From: Phycisphaerae bacterium
Lineage (GTDB): Bacteria > Planctomycetota > Phycisphaerae > Phycisphaerales > SM1A02
NCBI GenBank assembly: GCA_002690755.1
Contig: NZFT01000099.1
Span: 1 to 13,412 of the forward strand
DNA length: 13,412 nucleotides
Direction of reading: 5' to 3'
In this document: piece after piece, positions 6,690-13,412 of the stretch
Layout of the letters: each line of letters starts with the position of its first letter
How positions within the stretch are numbered: position 1 is the stretch's first letter
Notes under the pieces: generated by a model
What the model saw: the letters and a program-made list of their open reading frames with translations, nothing else
Told to the model about the DNA's origin: nothing
Databases searched by the model: none
Translations under genes and position numbers: made by a program

Positions 6690-6911
6690 CTATGCGAGCG
6701 ATCGGGCTCGTGAGGTGACGTTTCCAGAGACGGGGTGACTCCCCCGGCTCGAGCGGGCGTCGTCGCGCTCGCCGTCGTCATCGTGGAGGATCCGCGCCGC
6801 GGGTCCGTCCAGATCGTCGAACTGACCGCTTCGTGCCGACCAGACGAAGGCCCCGATCGCAAGCATCGCGAACAGCAGCGCGAGTGGAATGACGAGGTAG
6901 AGGGTCGACAT
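6690..6911 (-). CDS. ccoS: cbb3-type cytochrome oxidase assembly protein CcoS
   Basis: 73 aa. One transmembrane helix (about 4-25, LYLVIPLALLFAMLAIGAFVW) is followed by the CcoS hallmark SGQFDDLDGPAARIL (28-42) and an acidic HDDD. CcoS is a small inner-membrane protein needed for cofactor insertion (haem and copper) into CcoN in cbb3 oxidases. The core ends at about residue 46; the remaining 27 residues are a variable hydrophilic tail. Normally it follows ccoI on the same strand; here it lies on the opposite strand with the Rrf2 regulator downstream. Its ATG (6909-6911) overlaps by two bases a possible ATG of the divergent ATP-grasp gene. Only a weak Shine-Dalgarno is visible. With ccoN and ccoI destroyed nearby, it may have no partner in this locus. 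Confidence 0.88.
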   Translation of the reverse strand: MSTLYLVIPLALLFAMLAIGAFVWSARSGQFDDLDGPAARILHDDDGERDDARSSRGSHPVSGNVTSRARSLA

Positions 6912-6981
6912 GGCTTCAGAATGCCTCGCCGACGAGCCGCGTTCTTCGGTGGAGACATCGGCTTCTGCTAGCATCCGCTCC

Positions 6982-8115
6982 GTGTCCGAATCCAGCGATC
7001 CACCGCTCCGAATCTGCCTTCTCACGACCCAGAACCTCGACGCGGACCCCTTCCCCGAGGACGACTGGCCGTGCGATCCACGTCCGTTCATGCCCGAGGC
7101 GGAATGGCATGTGGCGACGCTGAAGGGGAAGAAGCGATCGGTTCGTCAGGTCGAACGTCTCATCAAGCGGGGATTCGATCTCTTCTTCAATATCTGTGAC
7201 GGTGCCGCGGATCAGAACATCCCGGGCATCGAAGTCATCGAGACGCTGGAGAAGCACGGCGTGCCCTTCGCCGGCGCGACGTCCGAATGCTACGAACCGA
7301 CCCGGGTCGAGATGAAGGAGGCGTGCGCGGCGCTCGGGATCGCCACGCCGGCCTACGTCGTGGCGTCGACGCCGGAAGACGTCGAGCGGGCCGCGGAGAC
7401 GCTCCGGTTCCCGCTCTTCGTGAAGCACTACAGCAGCTACGCAAGCGTCGATCTCAGTCGCCGCTCGCGGGTCCGCACCCCGGCGGGGCTTCGCATCCAG
7501 GCGAAGAAGATCATGTCCCGCCACGGTGCCGCCCTGATCGAGGAGTACATCGACGGGATCGAGTGCACGGTGCTGGTGGCCGAGAATCCCGAGGATCCCG
7601 AACGGCCGATCACCTACACGCCCGCGCAGTACGAGTTTCCGAAGGGCGAGGAGTTCAAGCATGCCGACGTGAAGTGGGTGGTCTACGAGGGCCTGAAGTC
7701 GTTCCCGGTCGAGGATCCCGTCCTCGCAGCCCGGCTTCGCGACGAATGCGCACGATTCTTCGTCGCCCTGAAGGCCGCGAGTTTCGGCCGATGCGATCTC
7801 CGGGTCTCGAAGGACGGTACGCCATACATGCTGGAGATCAACGCGAACTGCGGGATCTACTACCCGCCCGCGGACTACGGGGCCGCGGACATCTGCCTCT
7901 CCCTCGATCCCGCGGGACATGAAGGGTTCACCCGGCAGCTCGTCGCCGCGGCTTTCGCCAGGCACGCCCGAAACGAAGCCGACCGCGGGGCCGGCGCCGG
8001 GACGATCGAGCGGCCCGTGACCGAGACGCCCCTCACCAAGTCCCCCCCGAAGCCCTCGACGTGCGAGGAGGCGGTGGAGTCGGCGACCGGGGTGGATCAC
8101 GATTCGACGGCCTGA
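6982..8115 (+). CDS. D-alanine-D-alanine ligase-like ATP-grasp protein
   Basis: 377 aa from the GTG at 6982. Family similarity begins at once with RICLLTTQNLDADPFPEDDW; an ATG at 6910, with AGGG five bases before it, would add 24 Ser/Ala-rich residues and overlap the ccoS start. Counted from the GTG: GVPFAGATSECYEPTRVEMK (93-112), FPLFVKHYSSYASVDL (143-158) for nucleotide binding, LIEEYIDGIECTVLV (185-199), and the metal site CDLRVSKDGTPYMLEINANC (271-290) with Asp272, Glu285 and Asn287. This is the fold of Ddl and related ligases that join an acid to an amine through an acyl phosphate. The product is not known; it is unlikely to be the housekeeping Ddl because the substrate-binding segments differ. 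The last ~45 residues are low-complexity. pyrE follows after 44 bases. Confidence 0.8.
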   Translation: MSESSDPPLRICLLTTQNLDADPFPEDDWPCDPRPFMPEAEWHVATLKGKKRSVRQVERLIKRGFDLFFNICDGAADQNIPGIEVIETLEKHGVPFAGATSECYEPTRVEMKEACAALGIATPAYVVASTPEDVERAAETLRFPLFVKHYSSYASVDLSRRSRVRTPAGLRIQAKKIMSRHGAALIEEYIDGIECTVLVAENPEDPERPITYTPAQYEFPKGEEFKHADVKWVVYEGLKSFPVEDPVLAARLRDECARFFVALKAASFGRCDLRVSKDGTPYMLEINANCGIYYPPADYGAADICLSLDPAGHEGFTRQLVAAAFARHARNEADRGAGAGTIERPVTETPLTKSPPKPSTCEEAVESATGVDHDSTA

Positions 8116-8159
8116 CGGAAGGCCTCGGTGGAACACGGTTCAGATACCATCCGACCGAC

Positions 8160-8816
8160 ATGCACGACTTCCAACGACGATTCATCGACTTCATGCTCGA
8201 GGCGGGCGTCCTCACCTTCGGCGACTTCACCACGAAGAGCGGCCGGAAGACGCCCTATTTCGTGAACACCGGTCTGTACCGATCGGGTTCGCAGATGGCG
8301 ATCCTGGGGCGTGCCTACGCCGATGCGATCGAAGCGTCGTTCCCCGAGGGGTTCCACGTCCTGTTCGGTCCGGCGTACAAGGGGATCCCCCTGGTGGTCG
8401 CGGTCGCCACCGCCTTCGCGGAACGTGGACGCGACGTCGAGTTCTGCTTCAACCGCAAGGAAGCGAAGGATCACGGCGAGGGTGGCGTGATCGTCGGGCG
8501 GAAGCTGCGGGATGGGGATCGGGTCCTGATCGTCGAGGACGTGACCACCGCCGGCACGTCGATTCGGGAGACCGTGCCGGTGCTGCGGGCCGCCGCCGAC
8601 GTGACGCTCGCGGGGCTCATCGTCTCGGTGAACCGGATGGAGCGGGGGACCACCGATCGAACCGCGTTGGCGGAGCTGGCCGACGAGTTCTCGATGCCGA
8701 CCCGGTCGATCGTCGACCTCGATGAGATCCTCGATCATCTCGGTGCGCGACTCGGTTCGGACGATCGCGGGCGGATCTCGGCGTATCGCGCGGAGTACGG
8801 CGCCGTGACGTCCTGA
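8160..8816 (+). CDS. pyrE: Orotate phosphoribosyltransferase
   Basis: 218 aa, the usual PyrE length. It converts orotate and PRPP to orotidine 5'-monophosphate in pyrimidine synthesis, in the cytoplasm. Visible blocks: SGRKTPYFVNTG (27-38), FGPAYKGIPL (69-78), the flexible catalytic loop FNRKEAKDHGEGG (97-109), and the PRPP-binding motif VLIVEDVTTAGTS (122-134), all intact. The ATG at 8160 begins the conserved region; an upstream in-frame start at 8061 would overlap the ATP-grasp gene and adds nothing recognisable. The ribosome site is weak. It is 44 bases downstream of the ATP-grasp gene and may be read with it; no other pyr gene is near. Confidence 0.96.
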   Translation: MHDFQRRFIDFMLEAGVLTFGDFTTKSGRKTPYFVNTGLYRSGSQMAILGRAYADAIEASFPEGFHVLFGPAYKGIPLVVAVATAFAERGRDVEFCFNRKEAKDHGEGGVIVGRKLRDGDRVLIVEDVTTAGTSIRETVPVLRAAADVTLAGLIVSVNRMERGTTDRTALAELADEFSMPTRSIVDLDEILDHLGARLGSDDRGRISAYRAEYGAVTS

Positions 8817-8903
8817 GGACGAATGCCGGTGTTCCCGGACGTTCGCGAGCGATCTTCGGCTCCCTTCGCTGGTTCGGGGGGACCGATCCCGTATCCTTGG
8901 GGC

Positions 8904-9989
8904 ATGATCTCGACGCCCCGTCTCATCGCCCTCGCCTGCCTCGGCGTCCTCTCCAGTCTGAACGCGACCGGTGAGGACCTGCGACCGGACACCTCCATCG
9001 ACATCACCCTCGACTGGTCGCAGCAACCGAACGGCTGGCGATATCCCATGGCCATCCACGTGCCGAACGGCGAGCCGCCGGCGAGCGGGTTGCCGGTCTG
9101 CATCCTGCTTCACGGCAACGGCGGCAACGGCGCCGGCATGCTGCCCGGATTCATCGGGCTGCTCCCGTGTCACGCCCTCGTCGCACCGTCGGGATACGCC
9201 TCGAGTTGGAACATCTGCGGGGAGGGAAGCGACGCCCCGGATCTCGAGATGATCGCGGACCTCGTCGATCGGCTCCAGACCTTCGACAACGTCGACCCGA
9301 ACCGGATCCGGATCCTCGGTACCTCCAACGGCTCGGCCCTCGCGAACCGGATCCTGCTCGAGAACGACGATCCGGGGATCGACCGGATCGCCGCGGTGGT
9401 CTCGCAGCTGGTCACCGCGCAGCGGCATGACGCCGCGTTCTTCCGCCCCGGCGGGACGACCCAACCGAGTGCCGCGTTCTGCGGATATGACGTCGAGGTC
9501 GAGCCGATGCAGGGACGTCGCTATCTCGGAATCTGCAACGTCAACGATCCGGTCATCCGGTACGACGGCGGACCGGGGCCGGGCGGTCTCTTCTTCCTGG
9601 AGGCGCGGGACTCCGCCTTCCAGATCGCGCGAAGCCAGGGTTACGAGGGTCAGCCGATCGCCGGGTCCGGCGAGCGGATCGGACGCAGCAACGTCTTCGT
9701 CTACGACTACCTCGACGGACGTGTCGTTCATCTCCGCGGCGATGCCGGTCACGGGATAAATCCCGTTCAGCGCGAGTACATCCGTGAATTCTTCGACGGT
9801 TGTGCGACCCCCGTCCCCTGCCCCGCCGATTTCAACGGAGACGGCCGGGTCAACGGCGCGGATCTCGGCCTCCTCGCCGCCGCGTGGCAGACGGCCGCGG
9901 GCGACCTCGACGGCGACGGAACGACCGGCGGCAGCGACGTCGGTCTGCTGCTCGCGGTCTGGGGCGAGTGCCCCGGCGACCAGCCCTGA
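8904..9989 (+). CDS. Secreted PHB-depolymerase-like alpha/beta hydrolase with dockerin-like C-terminus
   Basis: 361 aa. An N-terminal signal peptide (hydrophobic 6-19, cut near 23) is followed by an alpha/beta hydrolase of the esterase/polyhydroxybutyrate depolymerase kind: oxyanion segment LLHGNGG (68-74), nucleophile S141 in GTSNGS, likely acid D215 (NVNDPVI) and H283 (GDAGHGIN). It probably cuts ester bonds of an extracellular polymer or feruloyl-type esters. After a linker at CATPVPCPAD come two EF-hand-like dockerin repeats: DFNGDGRVNGADLGLLAAAW (309-328) and DLDGDGTTGGSDVGLLLAVW (334-353), a tail frequent in planctomycete secreted proteins. The ATG at 8904 begins the signal peptide; an earlier in-frame start at 8823 would spoil it. 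Its last codons form half of a palindrome shared with the convergent gene. Confidence 0.85.
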   Translation: MISTPRLIALACLGVLSSLNATGEDLRPDTSIDITLDWSQQPNGWRYPMAIHVPNGEPPASGLPVCILLHGNGGNGAGMLPGFIGLLPCHALVAPSGYASSWNICGEGSDAPDLEMIADLVDRLQTFDNVDPNRIRILGTSNGSALANRILLENDDPGIDRIAAVVSQLVTAQRHDAAFFRPGGTTQPSAAFCGYDVEVEPMQGRRYLGICNVNDPVIRYDGGPGPGGLFFLEARDSAFQIARSQGYEGQPIAGSGERIGRSNVFVYDYLDGRVVHLRGDAGHGINPVQREYIREFFDGCATPVPCPADFNGDGRVNGADLGLLAAAWQTAAGDLDGDGTTGGSDVGLLLAVWGECPGDQP

Positions 9990-10002
9990 CGCTCAGGGCT
10001 GG
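9980..10002. terminator. Perfect palindrome holding the stop codons of both convergent genes
   Basis: A 10-bp perfect inverted repeat (CCAGCCCTGA, loop CGC, TCAGGGCTGG). The TGA at 9987-9989 ends the hydrolase on the plus strand and the TGA read from 9995-9993 ends the fusion gene on the minus strand, so both proteins end in Gln-Pro. There is no T-tract on either side; it could act as a bidirectional 3'-end hairpin. Confidence 0.55.
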
Positions 10003-12017
10003 AGTTCGCGGAGCACCACCATCTGGGTCTTCCGCGGTGCCTTCAAGAAGGAATCGAAACCACGATAGAACGCCGCCTTGTCCTCGATGTCGAGGTAGCG
10101 GGTGAGTGCCGCTTCCCAGCCGAGCTCGGTGACCATCGGATGGAAATCGTCACGGAACGCGGCGACGCTTTGCGTCGGCGATTGGTGAATCAGGAAAACG
10201 ATTGCCCACGCGCCGGTGTCGTAGGCAAGCTCCCGGTAATGCTTCCGGACGGTCGCCGGCGCGGTGTCGATGTCTTCCATGTCGGCGATGGTGAGTTCCG
10301 GATCGTCGACCGTCAGGGCCCGGTCCATGAGGTGATCCATCCGCGTCGCCATGAAGTCGTAGTCGCACCGACCGGCGACCCACGGAACCCAGCCTTCCGA
10401 GAAGACCGCGCCGCCCTCCATCATCCAGGTCGGCATCGTCGCGAAGCCCTTCTGGAAGACGTGGGTGTACTCGTGAATGCCGCGAAGGACGGGATCGGGA
10501 ATCTCGTCCCCGTCGTGGTACCACTGGTGCACGTTGATGAAGACGAGTTCCGCTTCGGGTTGCTCGAACTCCTCGACCCAGGAGAGATACGCTTCGGATT
10601 CCCCGCGCTCCGCGACGTCGATGAACCGTTCCATCGCATGCGATCGGCACTCGACGGCGGTTCGTCCGGTCCCCCGGATCCGCCAGCGACAGTAGTCCTC
10701 GATGAACGCGTCGCGGGACGTTTCCGGAATCTCGCCGCCATCCTCGGCGCCGACCACGAAGACGTGGGCGGGGCCGTAGCTTCCCCAGAACGACCTCGCC
10801 AGTTCGACGCCATCCCGGATCTGGCCCCGCCACTTCGGGTCGTAGCCCTCGAGCACGTGATACGTCGGCTCATCGGGGACCGGGACGAAGGTCCGAGTGT
10901 CCTGCTTCGGCGGCGGTTCGATCGCGATCATCGCCTCGCCGAGGGCTTCGCCGACCAGCAGGTAGGTCTCGGCGTTGTGGTTGTAGTGATGCCCCTGACG
11001 GTTGGGGGAGGCCGTCGAGTCGCGCCAATGGTCACGAACTTCGACGGTCTTCACATTGCCCCGGTGCGCCGGGTGACGGCCTGATTCACCGTCGACCGCC
11101 AGCTGGGCGTCGGCCACGGTGCGGCCGGGGCCGTCGAGTTTCCAGCCATCGAACGCGATGGTCGCCAACACGAACGGTGCGTCGGGCGTTTCGAACTCCT
11201 GCCGCAGCGACTCGATCAACCGCACCAGGTTGGCTTCGTACCGACTCGCATGCGCCGGGTCCTGATCCTTGTGTCCCTGCCACCAGACGAAGCCCGCGAT
11301 CTCCCAGGGGTGCTGGTCGTCGGCGGGGGTGTGATCGGAGAGGTTCTCGAGGACCTTGCGGATGTCGGTGACGAAGTCGTCGTATTGCTTGCCGGCGTAC
11401 CAGTCGACGGGCTTGCCGGGATCGTCCTCGGTCCAGGAAGCTGGATTGTCCTTGTAGCCGGCGTGGATTCGTCCGCCGTGCTCGAAGCGCTCGCTCCCCG
11501 GCGGCAGGATGTCCCAGCCGAGGCTTCGGTTGCCCTGGGAGGCCTTGATGAGAAGCACCGGCTCGTGGTGTCGGTCACCGACCGCGATCCCGAATCCGAG
11601 TTCGGGACCGATGAGATTCGTCCGGGCGCCGAATCCGGGCTCCAGCCAACCGCGACGATCTCCGGCGGTGACCTGGACGCACCAGACGTCGTCGCGCACC
11701 CGCCAATCGCCGGACGCGTCGATGAGATCCTTCCGCTCCCCCTTCTTCTTGACGAGATGTTCGAGCGTGCCTTGGGTCTCCGCCGGGCCGATTCGACCGA
11801 ACCCCACCATGTTCGACTGTCCCATCAGGATGTAGACCCGGATCGGCGGCGACGATGGATCGTGATGCGGTTCACCGTCCTGCCCCGACGCGTTCACCGC
11901 CAGACCGGCCCACGCGAGGACGAACGTCGCGGCCAGGCGTCCACGGTTCCTCCGATGTGGACCGGGCACGGGTACGTCGCACGGTCGTCGGTGAAGATCG
12001 ATGGCGCTGAAGTTCAT
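9993..12017 (-). CDS. Secreted sialate O-acetylesterase-like / gluzincin metallopeptidase-like fusion protein
   Basis: 674 aa. A long basic N-region and hydrophobic 28-42 form a signal peptide. Domain 1 (about 58-368) is an SGNH-type sialate O-acetylesterase (carbohydrate esterase) domain: VYILMGQSNMVGFG (61-74, nucleophile S68), SQGNRSLGWDILPPGS (160-175), GFVWWQGHKDQDP (242-254) and GHHYNHNAETY (342-352) with the likely catalytic His. Domain 2 (about 385-674) has HEYTH (515-519) then PTWMMEGGAVF (529-539), the HExxH plus downstream Glu (E534) pattern of gluzincin zinc peptidases (peptidase MA-like). It may remove acetyl groups and cut a glycoprotein or wall polymer; this is inference. The ATG at 12017 has AGAGGAG six bases before it; longer frames upstream are not supported. 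It converges on the esterase gene with 3 bases between. Confidence 0.85.
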   Translation of the reverse strand: MNFSAIDLHRRPCDVPVPGPHRRNRGRLAATFVLAWAGLAVNASGQDGEPHHDPSSPPIRVYILMGQSNMVGFGRIGPAETQGTLEHLVKKKGERKDLIDASGDWRVRDDVWCVQVTAGDRRGWLEPGFGARTNLIGPELGFGIAVGDRHHEPVLLIKASQGNRSLGWDILPPGSERFEHGGRIHAGYKDNPASWTEDDPGKPVDWYAGKQYDDFVTDIRKVLENLSDHTPADDQHPWEIAGFVWWQGHKDQDPAHASRYEANLVRLIESLRQEFETPDAPFVLATIAFDGWKLDGPGRTVADAQLAVDGESGRHPAHRGNVKTVEVRDHWRDSTASPNRQGHHYNHNAETYLLVGEALGEAMIAIEPPPKQDTRTFVPVPDEPTYHVLEGYDPKWRGQIRDGVELARSFWGSYGPAHVFVVGAEDGGEIPETSRDAFIEDYCRWRIRGTGRTAVECRSHAMERFIDVAERGESEAYLSWVEEFEQPEAELVFINVHQWYHDGDEIPDPVLRGIHEYTHVFQKGFATMPTWMMEGGAVFSEGWVPWVAGRCDYDFMATRMDHLMDRALTVDDPELTIADMEDIDTAPATVRKHYRELAYDTGAWAIVFLIHQSPTQSVAAFRDDFHPMVTELGWEAALTRYLDIEDKAAFYRGFDSFLKAPRKTQMVVLRELQP

Positions 12018-12023
12018 CGTGGA

Positions 12024-12030
12024 CTCCTCT
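12024..12030 (-). promoter_or_regulatory. Strong ribosome binding site of the fusion gene
   Basis: AGAGGAG on the minus strand, six bases before the ATG at 12017; it fixes this start against the open frame that reaches back to 12227. Confidence 0.7.
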
Positions 12031-12112
12031 GGGGATTGCGCCGTCGCGCTGGCGGGGTCTTTCACCCGGGCGTACCGAGCGTAGCGGGATCCCCACCCCG
12101 GCGCGTCCTCGA

Positions 12113-12355
12113 TCAGCCGCGCCCCGAGCCGATCGAGGCGCAGCGGTGGAGTTGCCAGAAGAGCAGGCAGACCCCGACGGGAAAGAGGATCGTCCACAGG
12201 GCGGTCCACCCGAGCAGCACCGGCCACGAGTCGTCGGTCTCCTCGTACTGGTACCAGAAACCGCCGATCGGCGCGACCACGATGCAGGCCCAGAAGAGGA
12301 CCTCGGTGCGGTCGAGTCCCATCAGGAAGTCGATCATGGGATCGAGCTGACTCAT
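12113..12355 (-). CDS. Small two-helix membrane protein, unknown function
   Basis: 80 aa from the ATG at 12355. Two hydrophobic helices, about 18-33 (EVLFWACIVVAPIGGF) and 46-68 (VLLGWTALWTILFPVGVCLL), are separated by an acidic loop YQYEETDDS. Its start lies 19 bases after the stop of the upstream gene, so the two probably form an operon, although the ribosome site is weak. The frame can be extended upstream to 12547 but only into the neighbour's coding region, with arginine-rich filler. I do not recognise the family. Confidence 0.6.
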   Translation of the reverse strand: MSQLDPMIDFLMGLDRTEVLFWACIVVAPIGGFWYQYEETDDSWPVLLGWTALWTILFPVGVCLLFWQLHRCASIGSGRG

Positions 12356-12374
12356 GGGACGGGGTCTCGACGCG

Positions 12375-13412
12375 TCATCGCGAGGTCGCCTTCCAGAAGT
12401 CGAGCGAAAGCGGATCGTGCGTCGTCCACGAGATCCGCGGCATTCGGTTCTCGCACCGATCCCAGGCCCGATCGGGATGTTCGAGGCGTTCGATGATCGA
12501 TCGCACCGATTCCCGGCACTGTCGATCATCGTCGTCGGCATGAGCACGAAGCGCCTCGATGACCGGGGGACCGAACCGGAACAGGGTCACCGCGGCGGCC
12601 CGCGCGTTGCCCGGACCGTCGCGAAGTTCCGCCGCGAGGACCGGAACGACTCGATCGATGACCGTCGAGTCTCGTGCGAACCCGCAGATGATCATCGCCA
12701 GCCAGCGTTGCTGGCGATCCTCGGAGTCGAGGGCGGCCCGGATCAAGTCGGAAGCGTGTCGATGATGGTCGATGAGATAGCGGGCCGCCCTTCGCTTGTC
12801 GCATGAGAGAAGGAAACGCGCCCCGACGTTCCAGTCTTCGGCCAGATCGTCGACGCAGGTGATCAGCAGTGATCGTGAGGGCACGGCATTGTTGTCACGA
12901 AGGATCTGCGCGGCGATCTTTATGGACTGGCGATCGCCCGCGACGAGTTCGTGTTCCAGCGCCGCCTGCGACTCTGGCCACATTCGCTGCAGGTGATCGA
13001 AGGCGGTGCTCGCGTTCCACTTCCGTCCGTCGGCGCGAAGGTCGCGGACCAGCACGTCGGCAAGGCGGCGGGCATCGAAGCCGGCGACCGTCCCGTCATC
13101 GACCCGCTGTTCGATCTCCTTGCGGATCACCGTTCGATGTTCGCCGAGCGAGGTGTTCGAAAGCAGGACGAGCGCGGTGGTGGGCATCGTCCGAAGCGGT
13201 CGTCCCGAGTAGATTCCCACACCGAGGTGCGATCCCATGACGATGACCCCCAGGACGATCCCGACGCCGCCCAATCGGTATCGCCGTCCGTCCCGAAGCA
13301 GTCCCCGAATCGGCGTGGAACGCCCGCATTCGGGGCATCGGACCTCGTCGTCGGCCGAGCATCGAAGTCCGTTGAGATCCTGCCAGCAATCGCTCCGGCG
13401 GATCCAGCGTTG
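12375..13412 (-). CDS. Zinc-ribbon / membrane-anchored helical-repeat protein, 5' end outside the window
   Basis: The frame stays open to the right edge, so the start lies beyond it; a TTG at 13274 is an internal codon rather than the likely start. At least 345 residues are present. The first visible part holds cysteines spaced C...C...CPECG (13388 down to 13326), like the zinc ribbon with DL-GL and RCPECGR wording found at the N-terminus of many planctomycete membrane proteins. A hydrophobic helix follows (about 13272-13208, GGVGIVLGVIVMGSHLGVGI), then about 280 residues rich in helices and Arg/Asp/Ala that look like weak HEAT-type repeats (for example LIRAALDSEDRQQRWLAMII and VVPVLAAELRDGPGNARAAA). 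No catalytic motif was seen. It is probably co-transcribed with the small membrane protein 19 bases downstream. Function unknown. Confidence 0.65.
   Translation of the reverse strand, partial: QRWIRRSDCWQDLNGLRCSADDEVRCPECGRSTPIRGLLRDGRRYRLGGVGIVLGVIVMGSHLGVGIYSGRPLRTMPTTALVLLSNTSLGEHRTVIRKEIEQRVDDGTVAGFDARRLADVLVRDLRADGRKWNASTAFDHLQRMWPESQAALEHELVAGDRQSIKIAAQILRDNNAVPSRSLLITCVDDLAEDWNVGARFLLSCDKRRAARYLIDHHRHASDLIRAALDSEDRQQRWLAMIICGFARDSTVIDRVVPVLAAELRDGPGNARAAAVTLFRFGPPVIEALRAHADDDDRQCRESVRSIIERLEHPDRAWDRCENRMPRISWTTHDPLSLDFWKATSR

Noticed and set aside
6916..8136. A 406-codon open frame on the minus strand
   Set aside because: Antisense to the ATP-grasp gene; composition is that of a reverse-complement shadow and no motif is seen.
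8097..9752. A 551-codon open frame on the minus strand
   Set aside because: It lies fully antisense to pyrE and the esterase gene, whose proteins show clear family motifs; its translation is Arg/Asp/Val-rich without any recognisable domain. It is a GC-rich shadow frame.
12018..12227. Upstream extension of the esterase/peptidase fusion by 70 residues
   Set aside because: It would put the signal peptide inside the protein and ignore the strong AGAGGAG site before 12017.
12356..12547. Upstream extension of the small membrane protein
   Set aside because: The added 64 codons are Arg/Ser-rich and lie inside the coding region of the upstream gene in another frame; the ATG at 12355 is the sensible start.

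Overview
The window looks like chromosomal DNA from a high-GC planctomycete, most likely of the Phycisphaerae type. The evidence is a secreted hydrolase ending in a Cys-Pro-Ala-Asp dockerin-like EF-hand pair, a large sialate O-acetylesterase-type protein common in that phylum, and a Cys-Pro-Glu-Cys-Gly zinc-ribbon membrane protein. Most genes are single or in short runs on alternating strands. No rRNA, tRNA, CRISPR array, transposase or phage gene was recognised.

Left part (1-5012): a PhoD-like metallophosphatase (+) whose N-terminus looks incomplete; a YaaA peroxide-stress protein and a cis-3-hydroxy-L-proline dehydratase-type enolase-superfamily enzyme (both -); a ZIP metal transporter (+) divergent from the dehydratase; and an FkbM-type methyltransferase (-).

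Middle (5013-6911): the strangest part. About 680 bases between the FkbM start and position 5693 hold no convincing gene but contain several strong RNA-like structures: a composite stem system at 5042-5178 (minus-strand reading has a GCAA tetraloop and would be the FkbM leader), two overlapping terminator-like hairpins at 5246-5288, and a second folded block at 5294-5460 closed by a perfect 12-bp stem. After this comes what reads as a deletion scar of a cbb3 cytochrome oxidase locus: the first ~27 codons of ccoN run directly, out of frame, into the C-terminal part of a ccoI-type copper P-type ATPase. An intact ccoS and an Fe-S-type Rrf2 regulator follow on the opposite strand.

Right part (6910-13412): a D-Ala-D-Ala ligase-like ATP-grasp protein and orotate phosphoribosyltransferase pyrE (+); a secreted PHB-depolymerase-like esterase with dockerin-like tail (+); convergent to it, a secreted fusion of a sialate O-acetylesterase domain and a gluzincin metallopeptidase-like domain (-), the two genes sharing one perfect palindrome that carries both stop codons; then a small two-helix membrane protein and a zinc-ribbon/TM/helical-repeat protein (-) that runs off the right edge.

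The clearest functional themes are secreted polymer or sugar-ester hydrolysis (right side) and a decayed microaerobic respiration locus (middle). All product names rest on motif recognition by eye; no database search was run.
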